Positions 1-11,800 are shown, numbered from the stretch's first letter. The stretch is 42,774 nucleotides of DNA from Pseudozyma flocculosa PF-1 (GCF_000417875.1 NW_006920893.1:47940-90713), one strand, 5' to 3'. Notes: generated by a model from the sequence alone, not told the origin. Numbers and translations are program-made.

Positions 1-12
1 GAGAGAGAGAGA

Positions 13-43
<31 letters not shown>

Positions 44-619
44 CAGGTGTGTGTGAGCTTGTGGTTGTGAGCTTGTGCTTGTGCTTGTGCTTATCGTTGT
101 GGTTGCTTGTCGGACGGTATGCTGGGAGGGTCGGGTCAGGTCAGGTCATTGAATGGGGTTCAGGTGCTTGCTTGCGGGTCAATCAGTCGGTCGCTTTGCC
201 GGGAATGTCTTGGTGTGGTCGGGCTCCTCGACGCCGCTCGTGGGGCACAGCCGGACCCAAGGAGGAGTCGGTCGAGTGGCAGATTAGGAGTGGGGACAAG
301 GCGACCAAGGCGACGGAGAGCGGTGGTATCGCGGATGCTGAGTCGACAGGGGTCGGCGGGGGCGGTGGAGCGGTGGGGAACGCGAGGCAGGAGCGGTGGT
401 CAAGGCCAAGACCTAGGCCACACAGGTTGCCAAAGCGGTGGCAGGCGGGCGAGGCGCTCGAGGCTGATAGCAGCGACGCCGGCAGAGACGACGACGCCAA
501 CTGAGGATCGAGACGAGGTCGAGGCGCCCAACTGCCATGGCTGGTGCCGGCTGCTGCTGGTTGCTGCCCGCGCTTTGGAGAGACGGCCGAGGTCGGCGAG
601 GAAACCTCGGAGCGCCCGC
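1..619. other. Intergenic, 3' of DBF4, with compound microsatellite
   Basis: No supportable gene. The first 44 bases are a compound dinucleotide repeat: GA, then GT, then GC. A looser GT/CTTGTG-rich stretch follows to about 110, and TCAGG pentamers lie near 132-148. Open frames here in several phases reflect high GC content and lack any recognisable domain. The 3' UTR of the minus-strand DBF4 gene must lie in this stretch, but I see no clear polyadenylation signal. Confidence 0.6.
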
Positions 620-3600
620 TCAGACGTACGGGCTGCTGATCTCGTTGACGTCGGCCGCCTGCGGATTGTAGGCCGCATCGGCGGCGCGACGAGATAGGGC
701 GGGCAGCGGCGTGCGGGGCACCGGCATCTGCACCTGCAGGTACTCGGGCGCGGCCACGGCCGGGTTCGACGCGGCGTGCGACACGTGGCCCGACGTGGCG
801 TAGTGGATGCTCGCCTGGCGGTGCCATTCGGCATCCTCGTCGTAGATCTGCCTGACGTCGCCCGCGCCCTCGCCTCGCTCATCGTCGTCGTCGTCGTCGT
901 CGTCGTCATCCTCGTCGTCATCGTACTCGGCGTGCTCGTCATCCTCGTCTTCATCGTCGCCCTCGACCTCCTCCTCCTCTTCGTACTCGGCCTCTTCGTC
1001 GCCGTCGCCATCCCCGTCGCCGTACTGGACCTCGTGCTCCTCGTAGAAGCCTCCGCCCTCGGCGGCATCGTCGTCGTACTCGGCGGCATCGACGAGCGTG
1101 CGGTCCATGTCGACCTCACCCTCGCCATCGGCATCGGCGTCGCCGTAGCCGTGGGCCGAGCCGCCGTAGTGCTGCCAGGCTGCCTCGTCGCCGCCGACGT
1201 GTCCGGCTTCGCACTCGCCCTCGCCCTCGTCGCCCGAGTAGCCCATGTAGCCGGCGCCGAGGGGCCGCTGGACGCGCAGGATGAGCTGGTCGATGTCGAC
1301 AAAGTTGGAGTCGTCGACGGCAAACTTGCGGTGCTTGCGGCTGATGACGTGGTCATCAAAGTTGTCGTACTTGATCCGGCAGTTTTCGCAGTAGCCGGGC
1401 CGCTTCTCCTGCGGCCGGACCGGGACGACGGCGCTGGTGCTGACCGAGCGGCGGATCCCCGCCTGCTGCTGCTGCTGCTGCACGTGCTGCTGCGCAAGCA
1501 CCGAGGGGCGCTTGGCGTCGTGCTCCGTCATGCCCAGCATCCGCCTCACGACGGCACCGCGAGAGTGGGCGGCCGCGGCCGGCGTATTGTGGTGCGGGTT
1601 GGCAGCGTCGCCTGCGCCGCCCCTGCCTCCGTAGCCGCCCGGCGTGGCCATGCTCGACCCGGAGCCACTGCCGACGTCGGCGGCCGTGATGCCCAGGCCG
1701 CTGCCACCGCTGTTGTCGGCGCCGGCGATAAAGCTCGCTGGGCTGGCCGGCAGCCGAGTCGTAGGGCTGTGGGCGAGCGGCGTATGCATGCGGCGGTTGA
1801 GCTCGGCGACGCGGCGGTCCTGCGGCAGACCGGCAATGGTGCCGACCTGGTCCGTCAAGGCGGTCGACGTGGTCGAGGCGATGTTGGACGTGATCGAAAC
1901 GCTGTTGCCCGAAGCGAGCTGGTACGGCTGTGGGTGGTGGTGGTGGTGGTGGTGGTCGTTGGCGCCACCGTAGCCACCTCCGCGGGGCGTCTCGAGGAAT
2001 CCTTCGTTCGGCGGTCGCGGCGACGGCGGACCCGTGTGCCTGCGCGCCATGTTGCTCAGCGACACGGCGCGGCGCAGCGTCGTGTGCACGTTGCGGCCGC
2101 GGCCGATGCGGTTGCGCTGCTGCTCGGTGAGGTCGTAACGGGTAAAGGGGCAGCGGCCCTCGAGCTCGCCGTAGAGGACGGGCCAGGGCGGCTCGAGGCC
2201 CTCCTGCTGCTGCTGCCGGCCGTACTCGAACTCGGAGCACATGATGGGACGGTGCTCCATTGTGGCGTCCTCCACTAGCAGGTAGAAGTTGCCCTTTCGG
2301 AAGTAATGGTGGTCGTTGCGGCTAGCGTTGGGATCGCGCTCGTGGGTGCCGTAGAGCTTCTCGCGCTCCAGCATCTGCGAGAGGTCATGCTGCTTGCCGG
2401 CCGCCGCAGCGCCGTGGGCGGCCGCCGCCGCCGCTGCCGTCGCCGCCGACACGACCGGCTCGTCGACGAGCATCCGCAGGATCGTCGTGAGCTTGTCGTG
2501 GCGCCACACCTTCATGCCGAAGCTCTGCGCCTTGAGCAGGATGTCGTTGGATCCCGAGGCGGGGGGCCCGGCGTCGTCAAAGGGGTTGCGCTCCGAGTAG
2601 AGCGGCTGGCTGTTGCGCGGCGGGCGCTCGCCGCCGGCGACGGCGGCGGCGGCAGCGGCGGCAGCGGCGGAGCCTTTGGTCGGCGAGAGCCTCGACTTGG
2701 ACACTGTCGGCCGGAGCAGCTTGTGACGGGCGCCATCCCGCGTCGCGCCTTCCTTGGTCGGGCTGTTTTCCTTGCCGTCCTCGTGGCGCTCCGTCTTGGC
2801 CGTGGCCGAGGGGACGAGTCGGGTGGTGATGAGGTGCGTGACATTGCGCGAGAAGAACTGGTCGACAGACTGCGGCAGAGGCGGAGCATCACGAGCAGCG
2901 CACGATGAGGCAGCCGGCGTCGGTGAGCGAGATTGGGTGTCAGCGCGAGGCGGTCGGGCACACGGGTATATGCGCACAGCGAAGGGCGCACACGGCGGCC
3001 GTGGCGATACTCACACCGCCGAGCGACTGGATGACGCCGGTGAGGTCCTTGACCGTGGCCTCGTCAAAGGCGTCGAAGTAGAAGACGAAGCTGGGAAAGG
3101 CCTTTTTGAACTTGTGCCTCCAGATCTTGCGTTCCTCAAACGCCTGGCGGTCGCGGGCGGCGCGCTCCTGGTCCGTCACCCTCGACTGGCGGTCGATGCG
3201 GGTCGTGGTGGCCTTGGTGTTGGACGCTGCGACAGAGTGCATGGGGCGGATGGGGCGGACGATGGCGGCAGGGGCAGGCGCAGGCGCAGGCGCAGCAGCA
3301 TGGGCGGCACCGGGCGTCGTCACCGAGGCATGTTTGCTTACATGGCTGGAGCTGGCGGCGGCGGTGGTGGCGGTCGAGACGAGCGCCGGGACGCCACCTG
3401 GGGCAGTCGTCGTGGTCGCCTCGGCCACCTTGACGCCGCTCAGGTCCTGGGCCAGGCTGGTGGTGGTGCCGGTGCTGGGCTCGTGGGTGCTGCTCCCGGT
3501 GCCGCTCTTGGAGGAGCGGCTGCGCTTGCTGGGGCTGCCGCCTCCGGGAGCGTTGCGGACGTGGACATCCTCGACTGGAACGGCGCGCTTCTTTGGCGTT

Positions 3601-4004
3601 GTGATGTGGTCGCGCGGGCTGGGCTCGCCGTGGGCCGGAGCGGCGGCGGCAGCAGCAGCAGCGGCGAAATCGGCCTCGGGCAGCCTGGCGAGGCGGGGCA
3701 GGGCTGCCCTGTGCATCCTGCCGGCCATGGCACGCGCCGTGGCCGCCGTCGCCGGCGGGGCCACCGAGGCGTCCTGAGCGGCCTTGGGCCTGGGGATGAG
3801 CGAGGGTCGAGTGTAGACGGGCACCTGCGCCCTCTTTTGCGGCGACTTGGCGAGCGAGTGGTCGTGGTCGTCGCCGGGGGCGCCAGCGCCCGTGGCACCT
3901 GCCACGGCGCCGCCGAGGCCATCGCCGCCGACACGGGTGGGCCTGACGATGTTGCGCGTGGTCAGGGGCTGCCGCACCGCCTCTGCCGTGGGGTTGGGAG
4001 GCAT
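620..4004 (-). CDS. DBF4: Dbf4/Dfp1-type regulatory subunit of Cdc7 kinase
   Basis: Dbf4 activates the Cdc7 (Hsk1) kinase, which phosphorylates MCM helicase at replication origins. Exons, minus strand: 4004-3015 and 2869-620. The 145-bp intron 3014-2870 starts GTGAGT, ends GCAG, and is phase 0. The product is about 1079 aa. Motif N (BRCT-like) starts near residue 295 (WRHKFKKAFPSFVFYFDAF) and continues across the intron into SVDQFFSRNVTHLIT. A segment near 441-466 contains VWRHDKLTTIL. Motif M-like sequence near 538-575 includes RPIMCSEFEYG and PFTRY. Motif C near 820-850 is a CX2CX9HX5H zinc finger (CENC...H...H). A KEN box lies at 363-365, followed by an SPTK CDK site. The C-terminal third has a very long Asp/Glu tract. 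I chose the ATG at 4004 because sequence upstream in frame looks untranslated. Family identity is clear from three ordered motifs; the exact N-terminus is less certain. Confidence 0.93.
2870..3014 (-). other. DBF4 intron
   Basis: 145-bp GT-AG intron that splits the BRCT-like motif N. On the minus strand the donor is GTGAGT (3014-3009) and the acceptor is CCGCAG ending at 2870. Removing it joins QSLGG to SVDQFF in phase 0. The intron lacks an in-frame stop near its start, which lets both exon frames run on past the junctions as open frames. Confidence 0.85.
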
Positions 4005-6428
4005 GCTGGGCGCGCAGTGGACGCCTGGTGAATCTCGCGATGAGGGGACGCTGCTGGGAGGCAGGGGGGCCGAATGAATGCGCGCTCTCGACCGGCGTGC
4101 TCTCTGGCCGTTGGCGCCTGACCTGGCGACGAGTGGCTCAGAAATGGAAGAGCATGCAGGATCTGCGGAAGGGGTATGGGGTCGAGGAGGGTAGGGTAGG
4201 GTGGAGTGCGGTCCGCTCGGAGCTCTGAACAGTACGATCCGAGGTCGAGGCGGCGAGCAGAGGAGAGACAACGAGCGGAGGCGCCGGCCTGTCGAGGTCG
4301 AGAAAGAAAAACTGGCGACCGGTCAAGATTGCGCTTAAGGACGGCAAGGGTCACGCTGTCTGAACGGCTGGCCGTAAGAGGGACCGCTTCACCACCGCGA
4401 CGGCATGCGCCGTGTCAGCAGGCCGGCTGGCTGGCTGGCGGTCAGTGCCTCGTCGATGCCGCAGATATCCCTACGCTGGCCAACGAGGGCGCGGCTCGTG
4501 GTGCGAGGGGGGAGAGGGAGGAAGAGGGAGTAGGGGCGCCAGGTCAGGAGTAGGCGGGGTCGGCCGTATATGCGTGGCTTTGTCGTCCACGGGCGTGGTC
4601 GAGATGCAGCGAGTTGGAAGTCGTGGATGAGCGCCACGATGCCGGGCTGATGGGACGAGTGCCGATTGGTTGCGGGCAGTTGAGGGCGGTGAGGGTGAAT
4701 GCAGTGTTGTGGTCGGAGGGCTGGCGAGGTCGAGAGAGGTGGCTACAGATGCGATGGCGAGGGCACAGACCAGACGGGGGAGAGAGCAATGCAGAGGTCG
4801 AGGTCGAGGTCGAGGTCGAGGGCCGGATAGGCTGTTTTGCGCGAAGAGTCTGAGATGGCGGTGTTGCCGGATCAGAGGGCGGCGGCGAGGAGTCGGGATG
4901 ATGGGAGGAGGAGGAGGAGGAGGAGGAGCGTGAGGAATCGCGAGCAGGGCCGTCCGGCAGGCAGAGGCGTGCAAGCCAAGCGGCCGCCCGCCCGCCTCTT
5001 TGCGCCCTCCTGGCAGGCAGGCGGGGCAGCCCTTCCGCCCCCTTTGCCTGGCCTGGCGTGACAGCGTGCCAATTTTTCGACGGCCTCGGCGCCTGGAAAA
5101 ACCCGCACCTTCTGGCTAGCGGGCCGACGGGCGGGCGGGTTGGGGCTGGGCTGGGCTACCCGCACTGCTTGGACTCGCATGCTTCAAGGCGCTCTGCTCT
5201 CTCTCTCGACCGACCAAACCAGCTCGCCCGACCAGATTGGCTGCCCGAGCCTCGTTGCAGCAGCCTGCCTAGCCTGCTCTCCTTGCCTGTCCGCCGTCGT
5301 CGAGGCAGAGTCTGGATCGAGCGCGCCAAGGGGCGGAGCGAGGCGAGGCGAGGGGAGCGGGCGGGCGAGACGACGATACGATACGATGTGACTTTGGAGC
5401 GAAAAGGGTCCTTCGCGTCCATCACAAAACAAGCCAGGCCAGGCTAGGGTAGGCTTCGCAGCATCACCCGCCGTCACGCAGGCGAGGCGAGGCGTGCGTG
5501 CGTGCGTGCGTGCCTCTTTGAGCATGGCAGGCCAGGCAGGCAGGCAGGCAGGCGTGCATCGTTACGTTCGTTGCCTCTCTGGCCCTAGCCTTTTGCAAGC
5601 CACCCCCCCCCCCCCAGCAGGCCATCATCACGCAGCCTCTGCCAGCCAGGCCTGGCCAGGCCTACAGCAGTAGCCTAGCTGACACCGGCCTGAATCTCGC
5701 CTCTCTACGCCCGCTGGACCGGACGGATGATCACCTCGCATGGACCCAGCGGTGCGTGACGAGCGGGGAGCGTACGTGGCTTTGCTCGATGCCCCACGAC
5801 GAACGACGAGGCTCGGGATGAATTGCATGAGAATGGGTGCTTGCCGCCTTGCTTTCTTCCCGCTCTCATCACACCGCCGGGCAGCCAGGCCAGGCCTGGC
5901 CAAAGCAGAGGGACGCGACGCGTTAACCGTGCGCCGACGGTCGCGTGCAGCCTGGCCTCGAGCTTCCATGTTCCGAAAACCTCCACATGTCTTTGGCAGG
6001 GCGAGGCGGGGCGGGGTCAGGCCAGGCAGACGGGGGGTTAGCGTTGGGCGGCTCCGGCCCCAGCAGGGCCAGGCCCTCGCCGCCATCAGCTGCCCGCCGC
6101 TGCACCACTACCGCCCGGCCATGGCCACGAACCGACCGCATCGCCGCAACCGACAGCGCGTTGCCGAGATGCAAGAGTGGCTTCATCGTCTGTCCTTCTC
6201 GCACCGCACAGAAACCCTCGCAACTGACTGGAATCGGGGGGGGCATGGGGAAAAGTAGCTTCTAGGTGTCCTCTTCGATCGAGGACCAGCAGGGGTGGTA
6301 GTGATACAGCAAGCCTGCTCAGACAGGTTTAGAGGTTGATCTGCTAGGCTCGACGAAGCAGCAGTCGAGAGGAGAAACAAGGACTGATCGCAACGTCGCC
6401 GACGACGACGACGACGACGACGGGCGGC
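4005..6428. other. Intergenic, upstream of DBF4 and 3' of 6429 gene
   Basis: 2.4 kb with no supportable gene. It holds the DBF4 promoter (pyrimidine-rich on the minus strand near 4880-4930) and short repeats: GAGGTC hexamers near 4795-4822, GGA triplets near 4904-4929, GATAC repeats near 5370-5385, GCGTGC and GGCA tetramers at 5490-5555, and a 13-C run at 5603-5615. GGCCAGGC motifs occur near 5436, 5640 and 5884. Open frames on both strands lack domains and overlap one another. Confidence 0.6.
5603..5615. repeat. Poly-C run (13)
   Basis: Uninterrupted run of 13 C in intergenic DNA. It is a likely site of length error in sequencing and of real length polymorphism. Confidence 0.9.
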
Positions 6429-8363
6429 TCAGCGCAGGCCCACAAACTGCCGTGCCTGGGCCTGGTTCGGGTAGCCCACGCTCGACGCCGCCCGCGTCCG
6501 CTTCTGCGGCGAGGCGGCGCCGCCCGCACCGCGCCCGCCGTTGTTCTCCTTGAGCGGCGTGCCCGACCCCGTCTTGGGCCGCTCGCCCGACCGCTGCTTC
6601 TTGGGCGGCGACGAGACGCTGCACAGGTCGGCCGAGTGCCGCGACGCAGCGCTGCGCTTGCCCGGCGTCGGCGGCTGCTGCGCCTGCTGCTGCTGCTGCT
6701 GCTGCAGAGCGTCGGGCGCCACATTCTCTTTGCCCACCAGCGCCGCGCTGCGCACCCCCAGCGCCGTCCGCGGGGAGCAGGCCACCTCGTCGAGTTTCTT
6801 GCCCCCGCTGCCAGCGACGCCACCAACGCCGCCGCCCGAGCGAGAAATGTTGGGCGCAGCCAGCGGACGCCACTCGTCCTTGACGCCAAACACGCCCCAC
6901 GGCGACTCGTGGCCCAGCATCTTGTGCCCCTGCACCTTCTTCTTGGCCTTGGACCCGGACGACCCATTGTCCAGCCGGAAGATGGGCTTCGACTTGATCG
7001 GCGTCTCGAGCGTCGTCTTGGAAGTGCTCGCCCCCCGCGACGCCTTGAGCTGCGCCACGGGCAAGACGGCCCCAAAGCCTTGGCCACGCGCCTCGAGGCT
7101 GGCCCGGCCCTTTGAAGACGACGACGCCTTTGTCGGAGTATCGGCACCGCCGAAATCCGTGCGGCACTCGCCGAGCTGGTGACCAATGCTGCTGCTGCTG
7201 CTGCTGCTGCTGCTCGCACCGTCGTCGGCGCGGTCGGAGCTGTTGAGCTTCGCAGACCGCACGAGGGGCGTCAGGCCCGTGTGAGCGCGAGACGAGGGCG
7301 ACTGCCTGGCGACACGCGACAGAGGCGGCGACATGGCCTCGTCCGACGCCGACACGACCGCCATCGGCTGGGGCGCACGGAACGTGGCCGTCGAGCTCGA
7401 TGCCGGCGAGGAGCCGTCGAGCGAGATGCCCAGCCCCTGGACGCCCTCCGACGCGGGCATGCTGCGCGGGCTGAGCTCGACGACGGCCTCGCGCTCCATC
7501 GAAACGGACCGCAGCTCTGCCGACCGTCGGCGCTCGCCGTGCACGCTGGCATTAAAGGGACGCGAGTCAAAGTCGCGCGCAGCCTGCCACGACGGCGGCG
7601 AGAGGTTCGAGTTGCGGGGAAAGAGGCCCTCCTTGAGCACACCGATGCGGGGCGCGCTGGGGCACTGCAGCGGCGGCGACGGGCACGTGGCGGACCGCTG
7701 CATCTGTGCAGAGGCCGCGTAGCCGCCGTGCCCCTTGCTAGACGCCTTGGGCGTCGTCTCGAGGTCCAGGCCGAGGCCAATCACGTCGCCGTCCCGCGGA
7801 AGCGAGTGGCTGGCGGCAGCCGTCATCGGCAGCGGGGCGGTGCGGCTGGGACTGCTCATGGGCACGCCACCGAAAGCGATGGCGCTGGACGAGCTCGGCT
7901 GCTGGAACACCGAGGGCTGCTGCTGGTTGAGGTGGTGGTGGGGGTGGGGGTGGGGGTGGTGGGCCTGGTGGTAAGGGGCAGGAGGGGACCGGTCCACGGC
8001 CATGTGGTCGTGCGGGGTCGAGAGGGGCGTCATCGGACCGAGGATGCCCTCGTCGTTGACGAAGAGGTCGGTGAGGCCAGGCAGCTTGGGGCCGTGAAGA
8101 CCGGGCGAGGCCATCATGCCGGCGGTAATGGGAGTCGGAGGCAGGCCGGACAGCTGGCGCTTCATGGCGGCCGCGTTGCTGCCGCTGCTGGTGCTGCGGG
8201 TTCCGTCGGCAAAGACGTCGTCGACCTTGGCCAGCGACATGGAGCTATTGAACGAGGGCGAGGGCCACGGGCGCTCGTCCGAGGCCGATCGGCTCCCTGG
8301 GAAGAGGTTGGCGGGCCTTGGTCGGCCCTGGCGAGAGGCCGAGAACGAGGCGGACGACTGCAT
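6429..8363 (-). CDS. Disordered Ser/Pro-rich protein with CDK sites and KEN boxes
   Basis: Single-exon gene of 644 aa; family not recognised. The ATG at 8363 gives MQSSASFSASRQG. An in-frame ATG at 8681 would add 106 residues, but that stretch translates a CT microsatellite into SLSLSLSPS and looks like leader. The protein is low-complexity and probably disordered, with a His-rich patch, poly-Ser and poly-Gln. The most ordered-looking stretch is near residues 75-110 (LPGLTDLFVNDEGILG). The C-terminal 200 residues hold six full CDK consensus sites (TPTK, TPIK, TPGK, SPPK, TPLK, SPQK), two KEN boxes (545-547 and 605-607) and basic clusters such as PPKKQR and SPQKRTR that could be nuclear localisation signals. 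I infer a nuclear, cell-cycle-regulated protein, possibly an APC/C substrate. This is motif inference, not homology. Confidence 0.72.
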   Translation of the reverse strand: MQSSASFSASRQGRPRPANLFPGSRSASDERPWPSPSFNSSMSLAKVDDVFADGTRSTSSGSNAAAMKRQLSGLPPTPITAGMMASPGLHGPKLPGLTDLFVNDEGILGPMTPLSTPHDHMAVDRSPPAPYHQAHHPHPHPHHHLNQQQPSVFQQPSSSSAIAFGGVPMSSPSRTAPLPMTAAASHSLPRDGDVIGLGLDLETTPKASSKGHGGYAASAQMQRSATCPSPPLQCPSAPRIGVLKEGLFPRNSNLSPPSWQAARDFDSRPFNASVHGERRRSAELRSVSMEREAVVELSPRSMPASEGVQGLGISLDGSSPASSSTATFRAPQPMAVVSASDEAMSPPLSRVARQSPSSRAHTGLTPLVRSAKLNSSDRADDGASSSSSSSSSIGHQLGECRTDFGGADTPTKASSSSKGRASLEARGQGFGAVLPVAQLKASRGASTSKTTLETPIKSKPIFRLDNGSSGSKAKKKVQGHKMLGHESPWGVFGVKDEWRPLAAPNISRSGGGVGGVAGSGGKKLDEVACSPRTALGVRSAALVGKENVAPDALQQQQQQQAQQPPTPGKRSAASRHSADLCSVSSPPKKQRSGERPKTGSGTPLKENNGGRGAGGAASPQKRTRAASSVGYPNQAQARQFVGLR

Positions 8364-8543
8364 CGTGTCGGCGGATCGTGTCGAGGTTTCGAAGGAGGCT
8401 GGAAGTGGGCGGGGTGGGGCGAGAAGTTGTGGCGCGTCGAGAGTCGAGGGTCGAGGGTCGAGAGACGATGGATGTGGTTCTGCTGAAAGGCGGCGGATGG
8501 CGCGGATGCTGTGGTGGGTTCGAGAGTGGCAGAGATTGAGCGA

Positions 8544-8570
8544 GGGAGAGAGAGAGAGAGAGAGAGAGAT
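8544..8570. repeat. GA/CT microsatellite in leader of the 6429 gene
   Basis: GA dinucleotide run (CT on the coding strand) about 180-207 bases upstream of the chosen ATG at 8363. It lies in the probable 5' leader. CT-rich leaders are common in fungal genes. It is the reason I did not extend the protein to the ATG at 8681. Confidence 0.75.
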
Positions 8571-8850
8571 TGTGGTTTTGGAAAGGACAGTGGTGGTGGG
8601 GCAGACGTCGATGGATTGAAAGAACGTGAAGAGGCAAGGAGCGCGATTGAAGGAGAGTGGTGGCGGGCGGCCGTGATGCAAGCGACGTCGACGAGAAAGA
8701 AGGTGTCTGGACTGGAAGTAATAGGGAGAGCTGGGTGAGGGGGAAAGGGGGACCGGGAGACAGGAGCAGGCGAGGCGAGGGGCGGGAGGGGAGAGTGATA
8801 TGGGGAAGAAGAGGGCATGAGACCTGGCCGTGACCAGGCTGCGCAGTTGA

Positions 8851-8857
8851 TATTATA
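8851..8857 (-). promoter_or_regulatory. Possible TATA element for the 6429 gene
   Basis: Minus-strand TATAATA, an AT-rich island in strongly GC-rich surroundings, about 490 bp upstream of the chosen start. The distance is long, so it would need a leader of several hundred bases. Weak candidate. Confidence 0.25.
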
Positions 8858-11800
8858 GGGGCTGCGGCGGCGACGCTGGCGTGCCCAACGCTCCCTGTCG
8901 CTGGCCCGCTCGCTCGTCAGGTTGCGAGGGCGTGTTGTGGCACCCTCGCTGCTCGAGCGGACGCAGAGAGTGGCACCGAGGCAGAGCTGTGCGATGTGAG
9001 CGGCCGAGCAGACGAGCGAGCGAGTGAAGCTCCAGTGCTTCCTGCCGTGACGGTCAGCCGGCATGCTCGAGAGGGAAGGTGAAACCATCGACCCCGCAGC
9101 CGACTCGACCCGCCCTGACCCAGCCCGGTCCTTGCTTGGCAGATCGTACTGCTCGCGCTGCCCAACCAGGGCGGCGGCGGCCCAGTCGACGATTGGAAGA
9201 CACAGGTCGACGAGCGACGAGAGGGCAAGGCAGCGGCTGCCATGCCCGGTCAAGGCCCATGCCGGCATAGCTCTCTTCGGCCCATTGAGGAAGGAGACGA
9301 GCGACGAGCGGCTGCGCTTGCCCAATCTGCGCAAAGCTTGTACGACGCCGGTGAACGACGGGTAGGCTGCTCTGGCGCGCCAGCGAAGTTCGATGCCAGC
9401 AATGCTGGCTGGCTGCCGCGGGATAGTTTGAGGCGGCGCAGGCGTGCGCCTCGAGACTCGAGGCGGCGGGCCCAGTCGAGCGAGCACATAGCGACAGCAG
9501 CGGACGTTGCTATTCGTCCATGTCGCCTGCGCCGGATGGCTTGCCTAACCGGCTTGAGATCGAGGCAGGCAGGAGGGGCCTTTTCGCTGCTGCGTGGTCG
9601 TGGCGGCTCGCTCGCTTGCCCGTCTGAGCCGTCGTGCGCGGTGCATTGCGGCGCAGGCTCTGCTTGCTTGCTTGCTTGCTTGCTTGCTCGCTCGCTCACC
9701 GGTAGCTGCCTTGTTGACGTTCCAGCGACCGTTGATGATCCCGACAGAGGCAGCGCAGCGGGGGTGAAGGGAAGAGGCAGGCAGGGCAGCAGGCGAGCAG
9801 GGCAGGGCCAAGACAGGCAGGGCGAGGCAGGCAGGCAGGCAGGCGCGAGTCAAATAGCGCATTCTTGGTTCCGACGCGAGCCAGGCGAAAGCCGTGTCGG
9901 CGCAGATCGTTGGCGCGCGAGCCACGCCTGGCCTGCCCGGCCCCGCCCTGCTGTCTGCCTGCCACGCCCGCCCTCTCAAAGCGCCTCCCGTCGTGCCTTG
10001 GCCTCCTTTGCCGTGTGCTTGCTGCCACACGCGGCTACAAGCTCGCCGTTCGGAATCTCGAGCGCGGTCGGGTAAGGAAGGCTGGCTTGACCGGGATAGG
10101 AGGCCTTCCACCACGATGTTCGGTAGAGCTACGGCCGGCCTCGACCCAGTGTTGGCTTTCCGGTCGTCGAGAGATGGCGATAAAAAACGGCCGGTTGGCG
10201 GGCAGGCTTGATGGCGCTCGCTTCGCCTCAGTGGACGACCGCGATGTCGGAGCCTGATTGAGAGGAACAGGGCCGGCGTCGAAGCTGCCTGTCCTGGACC
10301 GGCACCCGGCAAGACGCAGCTGCTGCTTGGCGTCCCGCACGACGCGCGCCGCCGTCGCTAACGCTGTCTCGGCCTGGGCGGGCTCTCTGGCTCGGACCGG
10401 CTTGTTTGTCGAGTGGGGCAGCAGGCGGGCTGACATCAGGAGCAATGACCGTCGCAGCGTGGCGTTAATCTCGGATGCATTGCTGGCGCGCGAGCAGCGC
10501 CCGGCCTTTTGCTGGCGGGCTTGCCGCGCAACGACCTCCTCCTCGTCCTCGACCTCGTCCACGTCCCCGTCCTGGGGTGGTCGGGATCCTCGAGCGGTGC
10601 GTAGATGCTCGACGACCCTCCCGACGAAGCCCCTGGTATACGCCGTCAGCCGCCCCCTTTGACGCCTCGCTGGATCTCGAAAGAAGCAGGAGTCGCACCC
10701 CTTGCCTGGCGGCTGATTACGACGGCTTCCGCAGCGGCCCCGAAGAGACACAGACGAGGGCGGCGACGAGATTGGGCGAGGGATCAGTGCCTCGCCCTTC
10801 TTTGCTTCAAGGAGGGGAGCAGCTGCCCGCTGACGCCGTGGCAACTGCTGGCCAGCCTGTTGGCATGAAATCAAGGCGAAAATTGGCGACGAAAATCTGA
10901 CATGGCCCGTCCAGCGCTCGCTCAAGATGGAGGGGCGACCGACCATCGACGGCGGCGACGGCTGTCGCAGGCATCTCGCCGTCGGCGAGCGAAGCCTCTG
11001 GCCGTCAGCGAGCATTCCTTCCCCCTTGACTGAAGCAAGCAGCATTTGGTCGCCCGGTGAGAGGAGCGACATCGCGAGGCTCCCCGATCAAGCCTGCGAT
11101 GGAAGTCAGCCCGATGCCGTTGGAGGCGGCCGCGAGCAGGACACCGTCGGCTCCTTTCCCCCGCTTGCCGCCTCTCATCATGGCGATGGGAAGAGGCGGG
11201 GGCTGGCGAGTCTGGCGAAGCCGTTTGCGGAGGCCAAGGTCCGACGCAATGCGCTGTGAAGGCTGAGGCAAAGGCGGGGACGAGGTGGCAAAGGCGAAGG
11301 AGCCAGCAGGCGGAGCGAGGTGCCAGAGGATGGCGACTGGGCCCGGTGCTGCGACGTGGGTCTGTGCGGATCCGAAGAGGACGGGCGACGGTCGTCTGCC
11401 GCCCGCCAGCACATCGAGGGGCCCTAGCCTCTGGCCCCACGCGGCGAGTCCGTTTGAGCCTGGATTGAAACCAGCTCGAATTCAATCCTGGTGGCAGCCG
11501 CAATTCAAAGGCCAGAAGCAGGCCAGCAGCCCAGCTGGGCCCTGACTGGCCTTGATCTGAATTCGAAGACGATCGATGCCAGCAGCGGTCGTGCCTGCCT
11601 GGGCCTGCCTGGCTCTGAAAACCCAGCCTGCCTGCCTGCCTGCCTCTCTGGCTGCGCCGCCCGACTGACCGAACCACTGCCCGCCCGCTCGGCTGCCCCG
11701 AGGCCAGGCCAGGCTAGGCTGGCAGGGCGAAACTTGGAAGGCCAGCCCACGCACACGCACGCACGCACGCACGCACACGCCTCCTCTCTGCTGGCCCCCG

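Noticed and set aside
1..44. Telomeric or centromeric repeat at the window start
   Set aside because: It is a simple GA/GT/GC microsatellite with no telomere unit.
776..2278. 500-codon plus-strand frame opposite DBF4
   Set aside because: It is the antisense shadow of the Asp/Glu and His tracts (poly-Val/Ile). The minus frame has the Dbf4 motifs.
8364..8681. 106-residue N-terminal extension of the CDK/KEN protein from ATG 8681
   Set aside because: It translates a CT microsatellite and leader-like sequence. The ATG at 8363 fits better.
9242..11072. Long open frames (up to 345 codons) on both strands in the ARF1 upstream region
   Set aside because: They overlap each other, are dominated by Arg/Ala/Gly/Ser from GC-rich codons, translate tetranucleotide repeats, and show no motif or sensible start.
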